Positions 24,408-33,926 of a stretch of 64,000 nucleotides of DNA are shown piece by piece. The stretch's first letter is position 1. Each line of letters opens with the position of its first letter. The notes under the pieces are model-generated. The model was given only the letters and a program-made list of their open reading frames with translations. It was not told the origin of the DNA and ran no database searches. This DNA is from Acidobacteriota bacterium (lineage in GTDB: Bacteria > Acidobacteriota > Thermoanaerobaculia > Multivoradales > J023): contig JAJCXR010000046.1 in NCBI GenBank assembly GCA_029263315.1, forward strand, positions 106,100 to 170,099, read 5' to 3'. The position numbers and the translations under genes were made by a program.

Positions 24408-25088
24408 TCAGCCCGGGTCGCCGAAACTGACCATCTTGCCCGCTGCCTTCGCTGCGACGAGTCTGGCGTTGGTGATCGCTGTCGGTTCGATGGTCCAGGT
24501 GAGGTCTGGGTTCAAGATGGCGGTCATCGAGTAGATATTGGCCGGGAATTGGATTTGGGTAGGATTGTTCATCGTCGAGATGTCGATGACCTCACCTTGA
24601 ATGTTGTAGCCGAAGGCGATCCAGTATTCGGGCTTCGGAGTGAACATATAAGTCATGTTGGCTGCTGCTTGGGTCATCAAGATGGGGGAGCCCGCCATTC
24701 CGATGCCCACCGACGCCACGTCTGCCGGAATGGTGTTTGCAGTCTGGATGATCAGGCTGCCGGCTGGAGTACCCTGGCGCTGATCCTCGAAGGTAAAGGC
24801 TCGATGTTGGGGGGCGTAGTTGAGGGTCACCTCGTTGTCCGTGGTGAGATCCGAATCCCAATATTGAGTGGCCGTCACCACCACGCCCGCCTGGAGGGCC
24901 CCCGTCTGGCTCCAGCACAAGCCATAGTCCTGTTTCCACTGGAAGCTCACCGAGGTGGTGGGGAAGGCGTACCGCGATAACCAAACCAGCGACGAGGCAG
25001 ACGCTTTGGGGTCGGTCTGGTAGAGATAGGCGCTTCCGGCCTGGGATGAATTGTTCTTGAAGATGACGGAGTATTGGAAGTCGCTCAT
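24408..25088 (-). CDS. RhiA-like protein
   Basis: A 226-residue protein that I recognise as similar to RhiA of Rhizobium leguminosarum: YSVIFKNNSSQAGSAYLYQ at the start, VWLSRYAFPTTSVSFQWK, SVGIGMAGSPI, FTPKPEYWIAFG and FPANIYSMTAILN. RhiA is an abundant protein induced in the rhizosphere under quorum-sensing control; its biochemical role is unknown. No signal peptide is seen. The gene stands next to the biosynthetic region and could be a beta-rich carrier or secreted partner, but no link is shown by the sequence. Confidence 0.75.
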   Translation of the reverse strand: MSDFQYSVIFKNNSSQAGSAYLYQTDPKASASSLVWLSRYAFPTTSVSFQWKQDYGLCWSQTGALQAGVVVTATQYWDSDLTTDNEVTLNYAPQHRAFTFEDQRQGTPAGSLIIQTANTIPADVASVGIGMAGSPILMTQAAANMTYMFTPKPEYWIAFGYNIQGEVIDISTMNNPTQIQFPANIYSMTAILNPDLTWTIEPTAITNARLVAAKAAGKMVSFGDPG

Positions 25089-25283
25089 TTCCGGGGCTCC
25101 TCGTAGCTGGAATGAAAGGTCTGCAGGGGAAGGCCCTAGGTTGTTGGGCCTTTCGAATACCTACTGCTGGGATGAGGTGGTGTATCTCAGGCGATCCTGG
25201 CGGCGAGGGTATCCCGACGCCATTGCGCGATCCACCATCGGGTTTCGTCACCCCGACCTGAATGTCGCTGCCGGATCTTGGGG

Positions 25284-25341
25284 CAGCGACAGGCCGGCGA
25301 GCCGGCTGATCAAGAGCAGCAAGGCTGCGGGAATCAGGGTG
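25284..25341 (-). repeat. 58-bp fragment near-identical to part of actE
   Basis: This stretch matches 45503-45560 almost base for base, including a 29-base identical run. In actE it encodes the membrane-anchor stretch LIPAALLLLIGLLAGLSL; here the same frame reads LIPAALLLLISRLAGLSL and soon stops. It lies in the 266-base gap between the rhiA-like and C25 genes and looks like a scrap of an actE-type gene. Confidence 0.6.
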
Positions 25342-25354
25342 CCCAGCGTCTGGC

Positions 25355-28300
25355 TCAAAACTGGAATATGACTCCAGCTCGAGCGATCGAGAATTCCTGG
25401 TCCGGACCCGGGGTCAAGATCCGATGGTGTTCGGCTCCGACCTCGAGATCGAGATCTTGCCGGAGTGTCCTCCGGTAGGCGAGGCCAACGTTGAAGCCCG
25501 GCTCGGCACTACCCTGATCGGGGAAGTAGGCTCCCAGGCCACCGTTGACCAAGACTCGACCGGCAGCCTGTGCCGGCAGCTCGTAGCGCAAGTTGCCACC
25601 GAGTTGCCACCAGGTGCGGTCGTCGGCACCGTTTTTACCTTCGAAGCGATGGTAGCCGAGGACGGCAATGCCCGTCAGCCGCTGAGCTAGCGGGTGCTCG
25701 AGGTCGATCACGACACTCGGGCCACCACCGACAAGCCGAGCCAATGAGGCAGCCGGGTCGGTGCGCCCGAGGTGAAGGCTGAGGCCCCAGGCTGGGTGGC
25801 GGCGAACCGGCGCGCGATCGGCCACCACGGTGTCGCCCACCGCGACCGAGATCGTCGGTTCGTCTCCGAGGGGAAAGGTCACTGCGTAGCGATAGGAGCC
25901 GTCGAGCATATCCGGCTCGGCCGTGACGTGACCGGACGAGCTCCACACTCGCAGGCGCCCCCCCCGTAGCGGTCCCAAGTAGGCCCCCGACGCATCCCGC
26001 GGCGTCACCTGTAGGTTGGCTACCGCCACGCCCTCTCCTGCCCTCTCCTCCACCGCGACGACGTCGATCTCCGTAACCTCGGCACTCGGTGCGAAGCGAA
26101 CGAAGGCCGAAAGAACCTGGCCGCGATCAAAGTCGAACCCATCGCTACGCTGGCCGCGGGCGCGGAAGCGGAACGTGTAGCTACCCTCGAAGGCGGTTCC
26201 GGTGAAAACGCCCGTGTAGATGCCGTCTCCTTTTCGCGCGTCAAAGCCCTCGCCATCGTCTTCGAGCCACACTCGGTGAGTTTCTGTGGTGGCCAGGGTG
26301 TCGAGGCCGCGCTCGGCCATGACGGTCGTGAGGTAGCGGCTCCATGGGGTTTGGTCGAGTGCCGTCGAAGCTTCCGTGATCCCGGTATCGGCTTCGGCCT
26401 CGGCCAGTAAAGTGCCCACCGGCAGGGAAGGGGAACGCACCAAGTCGGCGTGGATACCGTCGATGCCGGATAGCGGGCGACCACCGTCCCTCAGTTGTGC
26501 GGTCAGTACAAGGGGTTGCCCGGTGACGTGAAGACTGCCGCTGATGGCAAAATCCGCCAGCAGGCGGGGATCTTCGATCACCTTCAAGCGGACGTCGGTC
26601 AACGGCTTCGCGCCTCGATCATCGGAGATATCGGCGAATCGCCACTCCCCGAAGAGGTCCTCGCGAATGCCCTCGCAAACGTAGTACGCGTGGGTTTCTT
26701 CCGGCCCCGCACCGTGGAAGGTGCAGGTCATCGGGGGGTAGGCTCGGGAGTGAGTCGGCGATAGGTTGTCGCCGGCACCGGGCGGATCCAGCTCGAAAGT
26801 CACCGACCGCGAGGGGTCGTCCCAGATCGCGACGAAGGCGGCCTGTGACTCGTCGATCACGACCCGGTCGCCAACGACCGGAACGTCCTGGAGCTTCCAC
26901 GAGCTGGCGGCCAGAATCTGCAGGAAGAAGTCCGCAAGGTCCCGAGGATTCGGGCTGATGCGGAAGTCGCCTCCCGTCTCTCGGGCGAGATTCTCGAGCG
27001 TCTCGGGCTCGATCGAATCCTCTCCGAGGCCGACGGTGTGAACCGTCACCTCTCCGGGGATCTCGACATCGCGGGGGTCGACGCCGCAGTTGTGCTTGCC
27101 ATCGCTGAGCAGCACCACCAGTTTCTGGGAGTAGAAGCTCTCTGGGTCTTCGAGGTCGAGCTCGGCAACCGCCCGCTCGAGGCCAGCACCGATCGGTGTG
27201 AGGTAGTGACCCGCGGGCGTCGAGCCGGCAAAGTCGGCCAGGGCCAAGGGGGTGTCCATCTCACGTAGACCTCCTCCGGGAAGCGTGGCGCATTCGTCCG
27301 CGCCGCCGATGCATCGAAATACCACGGCACCGTAGCGATCCTGGTCGCCTGGCTTGAGGTCGCGCATCAGATCGTAGAACAGCATCGCGGCGTTGCGTGC
27401 CGCCGGCCACTTACCCTCCGACAGCATGCTGCCCGAACCATCAAGCAGGAAGAGGATGTCGTTGGCGGTTTTCGGCTCGTCGCCGAAGATCCGTAGCGAG
27501 GGATCGCCATAGAGATTGTAGTTTAGAATGTTTTTCCAGCTGCGACCTGATGAGGCGTCGTCGCTGCGAACCTGGGCCAAGGTCTCGCCGAACTCGACGT
27601 TGCCTAGGATGCCCTTGGCCAGGTAGTACAGAAGGTAAGGATTGTTCTTGTAGCCGATGTCACGGTTCTCGGGATCGAACACTCCGCCGTAGGAGTTGCG
27701 GGTCGAAGAGATGGTCGCCACCGCTCCGTGGGCGAGCAAAGAGTAGCCGAGAGGAACCTGAAGACCCCGGATCTCAGGCCAGCCGTTTTGGCAGGTGGTC
27801 TGGATCACCAACGACGGTCGTGTATCGTCCAGGTCGTTGCAGCGCGACGCTTGGAAGACATGGCTCGCGCCGGCCTGCCAACCATGGGTACGCCACATCA
27901 CGAGGCCTCTGCCGTCATCCGGATCGGAGATGTCGTTCCAACCGGCGACGGTCTCGTCTTCGGAGCAGCCGTTCGTCGCCTCGGCACCCACCCCGTAGTC
28001 CTCGTCGTGGATGCGGTACCACTGCCACAGAGGCGGCGGCGCGATCTCCGCGCGCAGGGTCTCGCACCCTACATAGTCGGCGGTGTCTCCGTACATATGG
28101 GGTGTTGAGCACAACACCCGGCGACGCCAAGCCTCCTGACGCCCGTTGGCCTGTTTGTAGGCCACAGTCTTGCGCAGAATGCTGTCGAGTACGTCGACAT
28201 CGGGGTCGCCATCGCCATCGCCGTCGTAGACTGGGATACGGCCTAGCAGGACCTCTGGCAGGAAGTCGACGCCGCCCGGTCCGCGGTCCCCTCGCAGGAA

Positions 28301-30112
28301 CTTGACCGACAATTGGCCGGCCACCTCGGAGTGCACGGCGGAGCCGCCGAAGCTGTCGTCGGCGAAGTACTCCAGAGACAGACCAGGATCCCCAGAGTCG
28401 GTCTCGTAGCTGGCCTTGGCGTTCGATCTGTCGGGGGGCAAGACCCTCATCAGCACGAGGAACGCATCGCCGCTGCTTTGCCGGTACTCTACGCGCAGTG
28501 GGTAGCTACCGTCGCTGAGCCGGTGGATGCTCTCGGACTCTAGTGGTGGGTGGATGTCCGAATCGTTCAGGATGCGGTCGGCTTCGGTGATGCCGTCGCC
28601 ATTGGCATCGAACCAGATCTCGGTCTGCCCCTCGGTGATCACCCGGATTCTGAAACTCTCGTCGGTTCCGGCACCGGTCACCACGACATTCCCTTCGGCT
28701 CGGACCGAAAACTCGTCTTGCGGCACTGCCGCCGGCAGCTCGACTTCACCCGACAGGGGGACGCGTTCGCCGACGTAGGCGTCTCTGTCATAATTCCATT
28801 TGCTGTCCGATAGGTCCGAGTAGAAAAGGTCTGTGGGATGCTCGAACCATGGTTCCTGCCACACCATGACCATCGGCAGATCCCCGACGTGGTCGCCGGC
28901 CTCACGGTTGTCGGGGTCCGGGTCGCCGATCAAGAGCACATACTTCACGCCGAGGTCGAGGTAATGCTCCTGGAGCCACTTCCTCACCTTCTGGGGCCGC
29001 TGACCGGGGGGTTCCTCGTCGTTTACGTTCTCGTAGCCGCCATTCATCGACTCCAGCGAGTAGCCCTCCACCGAGTTGCCAACAACCCGGTAGGCATGGT
29101 CCTCGGTGAGCACCATCACCGCATGGCCGCTTTGCTGCTTGTGGAAGCAGAAGTCTTCGAGCTCGGTGCTTGCGCTGAAGAGCGCCTCCGTCGTGACGAC
29201 CAGGAAGTCGGCACGTGGGACCAGCTTGAGCTCCGGTGGTTGAATCGCTTCTGCTGGGGCCAGAGCCTTGGCGGTCGTCAGCAGCCCGTCGTACCATTTC
29301 TTGGCCTCGGCGGCGTTGAGCGTCAGGCCCGCCGCGAGGCGGTCGAAGGCGTTGTCCCGCAGCAGCTTCAACGATGACGGGTCGTCGAGGAAGGTCGGAT
29401 CCCGGTCGAAAGTCAAGCGCACGCCGAGCCGGCTCGCCTGGCGAGCTTCTCCGGTGACTGGATTAATACGTAGCGGGTAGAAGCGGACGGCGGCGATCTG
29501 CCATTTCCGAAGTCTTCCCGAGGCCACGACGTCGGCCCACTGTGAAGGATACAGGGCGTTGCGATTGTAGATCAGGGTGTTGCGACCGCCGACGATCTGC
29601 TTGCCCGAACCCCATCGGAGGTGGTCGATTCGCGCCGCATCGTACCCCGGGTCGAGGGGTGACGTGTCGATCATCCAGGGCGGAGCAGGTGGGACCCTCG
29701 GCAGATCGACTTGCCTTTCTTCGAGTTGGGTGATCTCGAGACGTAGGGTCGACGGATCGGCGTCCGGCGGTAAGGCTACCCTGTAAACACGATAAGGCAG
29801 TGCAGGATCACCGGGCGAATCGTCGATCAGAAACCCCTCAATTTTTGGCACGGTCTCGCCAACTTGACGGTGCAAGGAGCTCGCCGACGCTTCCCCTTGC
29901 CGCACGGTGCCCGCCGACATGTTTAGGTAGATGGCCTCGCCCCGAGGCAAGCTCAGCACCATGGGGGGGGCACCGGGGGATGGGAATGGTGAAGTGTTGG
30001 GACCTGAGTGCAAGACCTCTTGGGCTCCGAGGTCGACGGAACACAGCAAGAGGGCCGCAGCGGCGACCATGGATGAAAGGGTGGGCTGGCGGCACAGACT
30101 GTTCATCAACAT
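25355..30112 (-). CDS. Gingipain-like C25 protein with VWA and outer-membrane-like C-terminus
   Basis: About 1585 residues. It has an N-terminal signal peptide (MVAAAALLLCSVDLGAQ) and a propeptide-like region to about 280. The peptidase C25 domain follows (YVLLIGDPDPDN, EVLLGRIPVYDGDGDGD), with putative catalytic His in MWRTHGW (about 741) and Cys in IQTTCQNG (about 773), a spacing like gingipains. A von Willebrand A domain has the MIDAS motif DGSGS near 892. Beta-sandwich modules come next, and the last 120 residues resemble an outer-membrane barrel ending in Phe (RAGVIFQF). The ATG at 30112 gives the best signal peptide. It is probably a surface protease or adhesin. No type IX sorting domain is visible. 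Confidence 0.82.
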   Translation of the reverse strand: MLMNSLCRQPTLSSMVAAAALLLCSVDLGAQEVLHSGPNTSPFPSPGAPPMVLSLPRGEAIYLNMSAGTVRQGEASASSLHRQVGETVPKIEGFLIDDSPGDPALPYRVYRVALPPDADPSTLRLEITQLEERQVDLPRVPPAPPWMIDTSPLDPGYDAARIDHLRWGSGKQIVGGRNTLIYNRNALYPSQWADVVASGRLRKWQIAAVRFYPLRINPVTGEARQASRLGVRLTFDRDPTFLDDPSSLKLLRDNAFDRLAAGLTLNAAEAKKWYDGLLTTAKALAPAEAIQPPELKLVPRADFLVVTTEALFSASTELEDFCFHKQQSGHAVMVLTEDHAYRVVGNSVEGYSLESMNGGYENVNDEEPPGQRPQKVRKWLQEHYLDLGVKYVLLIGDPDPDNREAGDHVGDLPMVMVWQEPWFEHPTDLFYSDLSDSKWNYDRDAYVGERVPLSGEVELPAAVPQDEFSVRAEGNVVVTGAGTDESFRIRVITEGQTEIWFDANGDGITEADRILNDSDIHPPLESESIHRLSDGSYPLRVEYRQSSGDAFLVLMRVLPPDRSNAKASYETDSGDPGLSLEYFADDSFGGSAVHSEVAGQLSVKFLRGDRGPGGVDFLPEVLLGRIPVYDGDGDGDPDVDVLDSILRKTVAYKQANGRQEAWRRRVLCSTPHMYGDTADYVGCETLRAEIAPPPLWQWYRIHDEDYGVGAEATNGCSEDETVAGWNDISDPDDGRGLVMWRTHGWQAGASHVFQASRCNDLDDTRPSLVIQTTCQNGWPEIRGLQVPLGYSLLAHGAVATISSTRNSYGGVFDPENRDIGYKNNPYLLYYLAKGILGNVEFGETLAQVRSDDASSGRSWKNILNYNLYGDPSLRIFGDEPKTANDILFLLDGSGSMLSEGKWPAARNAAMLFYDLMRDLKPGDQDRYGAVVFRCIGGADECATLPGGGLREMDTPLALADFAGSTPAGHYLTPIGAGLERAVAELDLEDPESFYSQKLVVLLSDGKHNCGVDPRDVEIPGEVTVHTVGLGEDSIEPETLENLARETGGDFRISPNPRDLADFFLQILAASSWKLQDVPVVGDRVVIDESQAAFVAIWDDPSRSVTFELDPPGAGDNLSPTHSRAYPPMTCTFHGAGPEETHAYYVCEGIREDLFGEWRFADISDDRGAKPLTDVRLKVIEDPRLLADFAISGSLHVTGQPLVLTAQLRDGGRPLSGIDGIHADLVRSPSLPVGTLLAEAEADTGITEASTALDQTPWSRYLTTVMAERGLDTLATTETHRVWLEDDGEGFDARKGDGIYTGVFTGTAFEGSYTFRFRARGQRSDGFDFDRGQVLSAFVRFAPSAEVTEIDVVAVEERAGEGVAVANLQVTPRDASGAYLGPLRGGRLRVWSSSGHVTAEPDMLDGSYRYAVTFPLGDEPTISVAVGDTVVADRAPVRRHPAWGLSLHLGRTDPAASLARLVGGGPSVVIDLEHPLAQRLTGIAVLGYHRFEGKNGADDRTWWQLGGNLRYELPAQAAGRVLVNGGLGAYFPDQGSAEPGFNVGLAYRRTLRQDLDLEVGAEHHRILTPGPDQEFSIARAGVIFQF

Positions 30113-30551
30113 AAGGTACCTACTTTCAATTTTTGGCAGATAGATGTTGCAAGCTCGTGCTGGAGGACCATTATCCGGGCCGCAAGCCAATTCAGAACCC
30201 GGGAATTGCTACCTTTTCCAGATTCTTCCTTGCTCCAAAAACCAACGAGCTTGCTCCAAAAACCAACGAGGCTCCGCCTCTGACCACCGGGCCAGACGCA
30301 GAAAACCCCCCTCCAGCTTCCCTCCTTTTTTAAAGGGGGAAAGCCGGATCGCTTCTTGTTCCTCCTTGTCCCCTCTTCTAAAAAAGAGGGATCAGGGGGA
30401 ATTTTGGCGACAAAACGAGCCCTTCAACATCTGGCCGATGGTTCAAGATGTCGGAAACCCTAGTGGCCCCAATCCTTGCGGACGCGGCGCCTCGGGGCCT
30501 CGCTACGTCACCGTATTTCCGATAAGGTGTAATAAGTCATCGCTCGGCCGA
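30113..30551. repeat. Intergenic with direct and inverted repeats
   Basis: No gene is seen. A 21-base unit (TTGCTCCAAAAACCAACGAG) occurs twice in tandem at 30230-30270. Two palindromic stretches follow: CCTCCTTTTTTAAAGGGGG near 30321-30341 and CCCCTCTTCTAAAAAAGAGG near 30370-30389, each able to form a hairpin. They resemble REP-type elements and may stop transcription between the flanking minus-strand genes. Confidence 0.5.
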
Positions 30552-30902
30552 TCACTTACGGTTCATCCACAACGTGACGTCGGAGAACTCGACCCAGCCA
30601 TCGCCATCCTCGACACGGAACTGCACCGTGCCATCTCTCCCCATCTTGCTACTCGAGAAGGTCTCCCAAGTGCCGACTGGGAATCGGTGCGATACCGGTA
30701 CTTCTCCGTAAACTTCCCGCTGGTCATTGACGTCGATCTCGTACTTCATCGGCTCACCGTTGGTCGCCACCTTGTAGGCCAGAATCGCCAGCGTCGAGGT
30801 CACGTTGGAGACGCCCTTGTAGTCGAGTGTCAGTTCTTCTCCCTTTTTCAGCTGGAACCGCTGGTCCTTGAGAACTTGGTAATACGCTTGCCATTGGGCC
30901 AT
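30552..30902 (-). CDS. Small beta-rich protein of unknown function
   Basis: About 116 residues starting at ATG 30902 with an AAGGAGG Shine-Dalgarno; the longer frame to 30953 lacks one. The sequence alternates hydrophobic and polar residues (LTLDYKGVSNVTSTLAILAY, VQFRVEDGDGWVEFSDVTLW), suggesting a single beta-sandwich of carbohydrate-binding or jelly-roll type. No signal peptide. I do not recognise the family. It is upstream of, and on the same strand as, the C25 gene but separated by repeats. Confidence 0.6.
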   Translation of the reverse strand: MAQWQAYYQVLKDQRFQLKKGEELTLDYKGVSNVTSTLAILAYKVATNGEPMKYEIDVNDQREVYGEVPVSHRFPVGTWETFSSSKMGRDGTVQFRVEDGDGWVEFSDVTLWMNRK

Positions 30903-31332
30903 GACGTCCTCCTTGTCGAAGAGATGGTTAGGATTTCTCTCTACTCGACTCATAGATTACCCGCGAGACGTCCATTGAGAAACCTTCCATGGGGTGGGTA
31001 GTCACCGATCATGGACCACCAAACCGGGCAGGGAGGCTTCCCATCCGAGCAGGGAAGCGCTTTTCCATCCTCCCCCTCCGATCCGCTCGACCGACGAGAT
31101 CGGTCGTCTGTTGACCGCCGTCAGGGAGAGTTGGCATCCTCACCTCGAGGTGAAGTTTGGCGCTGGCCCGAGGGACTGCGGAGTCGCAGTGGGCGCTGGA
31201 CCCGTCCGTTGGGCCCAGGCCGAGATGACCGTCCAGGCGCCCCGGACCCGTGCCGACTGAAGGCGAGGCGAGCAGGCGAGGCAAGCTGCTACACTCCCGG
31301 TTTGGAACACCGAGCTTGTGGAGGAGGCGGCG
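30903..31332. other. Divergent intergenic, no convincing gene
   Basis: About 430 bases between the divergent small beta-rich protein gene and the DUF5995 gene. Open frames exist on both strands but without start signals or recognisable protein features. Promoters for both flanking genes are expected here. Confidence 0.35.
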
Positions 31333-32166
31333 ATGCCAGAACCCTTTCCCGAAATCCATCCGCCGAGCACGATCAAGGACGTGCTCACTGCCCTGGACGA
31401 GATCATCGCTTGGTCGATGGCCACGCAGAGCCGCTTAGGTTATTTCGCCGCTCTTTATAAAAAGGTTACTCTGCATGTGCAGAAGGGCATCGAGAAGGAT
31501 TTCTTCGAAGATGGCCCGCGCATGGAACGCCTCGATGTAGTTTTCGCCACCCGCTACCTTGTTGCCTTGGGCGCTTTCCAGGCGGGAGAGAAACCCACCG
31601 AGGCGTGGCAGGTCGCCTTCGAAGCGGCGGGTAAGTGGCGGTATTTGATTCTTCAGCAACTCCTTGCGGGCATCAACGCCCACATCAACCTCGACCTCGG
31701 GATCGCCGCGGCAACGATCGCCCCGCGAGATCAGTTGCCCGCCCTGCGCCTTGATTTCGACCGCATCAACGAGATTCTCTTCTCTCTGGTCAAGGAAGTG
31801 GAGGAGGAAATCGGTGACGTCTCCCCCTGGCTGAGCTGGCTAGCGCACATCGGAGGCAAGCTGGGGGACGAGCTGATTCACTTCAGCCTTGGGTTAGCCC
31901 GTCGCGGTGCCTGGCGGCTGGCCCGGCGCTTGGCGCCGCAGCCTGAGGAGGATTGGGGAACCGATATGGCGAATCGTGATCGGGGAACGGCTCGCGTCGG
32001 CCGCGACGTCCTGGCCCCCGGCCCTTTCCTTCGCTGGGGTGTGGCCCTGATTCGATTGCGCGAGTCGAACGATATACGCCGCAACATCGAGGTTCTGGCC
32101 CGTCTCCCCGACGTTCGACTCGAAGTCGTCGAAGCGAGGCGGCAGTTGAGGTCCCCTTTGCCGTGA
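31333..32166 (+). CDS. DUF5995 family protein
   Basis: About 277 residues. LGYFAALYKKVTLHVQKGI, FFEDGPRMERLDVVFATRYL and LQQLLAGINAHINLDLGIAA match the conserved blocks I associate with DUF5995, an uncharacterised helical family with conserved Asn-Ala-His-Ile-Asn. The start at 31333 has GGAGG 8 bases upstream. The C-terminal 60 residues are Arg-rich. Function unknown; a hydrolase-like metal site at the His residues has been neither shown nor excluded. Confidence 0.75.
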   Translation: MPEPFPEIHPPSTIKDVLTALDEIIAWSMATQSRLGYFAALYKKVTLHVQKGIEKDFFEDGPRMERLDVVFATRYLVALGAFQAGEKPTEAWQVAFEAAGKWRYLILQQLLAGINAHINLDLGIAAATIAPRDQLPALRLDFDRINEILFSLVKEVEEEIGDVSPWLSWLAHIGGKLGDELIHFSLGLARRGAWRLARRLAPQPEEDWGTDMANRDRGTARVGRDVLAPGPFLRWGVALIRLRESNDIRRNIEVLARLPDVRLEVVEARRQLRSPLP

Positions 32167-32230
32167 CGGGCCAACCTAGATTCCGTCCTATGCTGCGACA
32201 AGGTCTCCTTCAGCTCTGCACAGGCCGCCA

Positions 32231-32593
32231 ATGTTGAGGGTGCCCTTGGAAGAATTCGAGGCCCTGGTGGGCCGGGCCCTCGACCAACTCCCCGAAGAGT
32301 TTGGCCACCTGCTCGACAACGTGGCTGTGCTGGTGGAAGACGAGCCCGACCCGGAGATCTTGGCGGAGATGGGCTTCGGCCCTGGTGAGGAGCTCCTGGG
32401 GCTCTACACCGGGATTCCGCTGACCGAGCGCGAGGTGGGCTGGACAGCGCTGCCGGACGCGGTGACGATTTATCGCGGACCCTTGCTGCGGCATTGCCGT
32501 GATCGGCGGGAGCTGATCCGCGAAGTTCGCGACACCGTGGTGCATGAGTTGGGGCATCACTTTGGGCTTTCCGACGAGGAGATGCCCTATTGA
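32231..32593 (+). CDS. Small zinc metallopeptidase-family protein
   Basis: A 120-residue zincin-like protein of the short family with a C-terminal HExxH site: VHELGHHFGLSDEEM, where the two His, the Glu and the following HxxG/D pattern fit zinc binding. The N-terminal half (FEALVGRALDQLPEEF) and the central GLYTGIPLTER are typical of this family, usually annotated as metallopeptidase family protein. Function is not established in the family. Confidence 0.85.
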   Translation: MLRVPLEEFEALVGRALDQLPEEFGHLLDNVAVLVEDEPDPEILAEMGFGPGEELLGLYTGIPLTEREVGWTALPDAVTIYRGPLLRHCRDRRELIREVRDTVVHELGHHFGLSDEEMPY

Positions 32594-32898
32594 TGGGTCT
32601 CCGCTGAGGGCCATCCGCTATAGGGATCCGTTCATGGCCTTCCGCTGACCGCTTTTCCATCACTGCCCTGCGTAGCGCTGGCGAGGAAGACCGGGTCAGG
32701 GGTCGGAGTGCCGAGCCGCTTGCCTGGCGCGTCCAACCCAGGGTTCCAGCTCAGCGATGGAGGTTTCGAGCCACCGTAACCTCTCGGCTGGGCTCATCGC
32801 CAAGCCGACCCGGATGTGGTGGAGCCGTTCTGTCTTCGAATCCCAGTCGAAGTCTGCGGCAACTTTCTCGCGTTCACTAGTTACCTCGAGGTGAAGAT
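32594..32898. other. Intergenic, nothing identified
   Basis: About 300 bases. A short dyad-like repetition (TCCGCTGAGGGCC and TCCGCTGACCG near 32608-32652) is the only visible structure. No gene is supported. Confidence 0.3.
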
Positions 32899-33555
32899 TT
32901 GGGATTACTTACTGGTCAAGCCACATTCCATCCACGGACTCCAGAGCTCGAAGAGATCTGCACCAAAATGGAGGAGATCTGCGGCCTGGAAGTTGTGCCA
33001 ATCGACGACGGGGAAGAGATCGCAGAGGAGGCGGTGAAAGAGATGCATGCCCGGCTCGCTTTTGCTTGCCTGCCTGAGCACACCCTTTGCATCTACACCT
33101 ACCGCCCCGGAGCGGTTCGCCAGCAGGTGCGAGAAATGCTGGACCAGGAGTGGATAGCCGACACGGTGCAGGGGGCCAACGAAACCGAGGGTAGCCAGAC
33201 GGTCTACCTGCAGGGCTACGTGGGGGAGGAGGCGACCCTCATCACGGTGACGCTCTTGGCCCTCGAAGTCCTCGGCGGTGAGGTTGCTGCCGGCATCGAC
33301 GCGGAAAACCGAGGAAAGTGCGATCGAACAATTTCCGTCGATGAATTGCGTCAGCGCCACCGCCAGATGGCCAAGCTGCGCCATCGCTTGGCCCTTGGGT
33401 TTCTGCTCAGTCTGCCGCTTCTGGTTCCGGTATTCTTACTCGGCTGCTTGGGCAAGATGATCACCATGCCCTATCGCCTTTGGAAAGCCTATCGGCAGGT
33501 GGACGCAATGGAAAACGGAATGGACGAGGGAGAAAAAGGGTCTCGGGAGTCATGA
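32899..33555 (+). CDS. Single-span membrane protein of unknown function
   Basis: About 218 residues from a TTG start with GAGGTGAAGA just upstream. The N-terminal 165 residues are soluble and acidic (EICTKMEEICGLEVVPIDDG), followed by a basic stretch and a membrane segment (LALGFLLSLPLLVPVFLLGCLG), then a short charged tail. No family recognised. The downstream partner, if any, is not clear. Confidence 0.55.
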   Translation: MGLLTGQATFHPRTPELEEICTKMEEICGLEVVPIDDGEEIAEEAVKEMHARLAFACLPEHTLCIYTYRPGAVRQQVREMLDQEWIADTVQGANETEGSQTVYLQGYVGEEATLITVTLLALEVLGGEVAAGIDAENRGKCDRTISVDELRQRHRQMAKLRHRLALGFLLSLPLLVPVFLLGCLGKMITMPYRLWKAYRQVDAMENGMDEGEKGSRES

Positions 33556-33618
33556 ACCAAGACCTGACTTCGACCGCGGCGCTCCTCAAGCGCTTCCGAT
33601 CGGGGGAGTCCCTGACAA

Positions 33619-33718
33619 CTACTCAACCTGTTCGAGAAACCACTCGAATAGGGCGCAGAAGGCCAGGATGATTTCTTTGGTGCCAGCATCCGCGATTTGA
33701 AGCTCACTTAGGCGAGCT
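33619..33718 (-). pseudogene. Short coding remnant without start
   Basis: A frame immediately behind the DUF2283 stop reads LARLSELQIADAGTKEIILAFCALFEWFLEQ and then stops. It has convincing helical composition but no start codon before the previous in-frame stop. It may be the tail of a broken gene in this toxin-antitoxin-like locus. Confidence 0.3.
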
Positions 33719-33926
33719 AAGGTACCTCGGCCACCTCGAACGGAATCTGTTTAAGATTTGCCAGCGGAATCCTCTCTTTGACCCGCAGGATTTCGATCCC
33801 TACGACCTCATTGCCGTCCTTGAAGTCCAGCACGAATCCAGGCTGAACCTCTTCTGACTCGACAATGGTGGACTCGTCGAGTCGGAGATAGAGAGCGTCG
33901 GCTTCTTCATCGAAGTGAATCCTCAT
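33717..33926 (-). CDS. DUF2283 family protein
   Basis: A 69-residue protein matching DUF2283: MRIHFDEEADALYLRLDES at the start, VQPGFVLDFKDGNEVVGIEI in the middle. These small proteins are usually found next to short toxin-like genes (often DUF4258) and are thought to be antitoxins. Its ATG overlaps the end of the broken toxin-like frame upstream (ATGA), the standard arrangement for such a pair. Confidence 0.85.
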   Translation of the reverse strand: MRIHFDEEADALYLRLDESTIVESEEVQPGFVLDFKDGNEVVGIEILRVKERIPLANLKQIPFEVAEVP

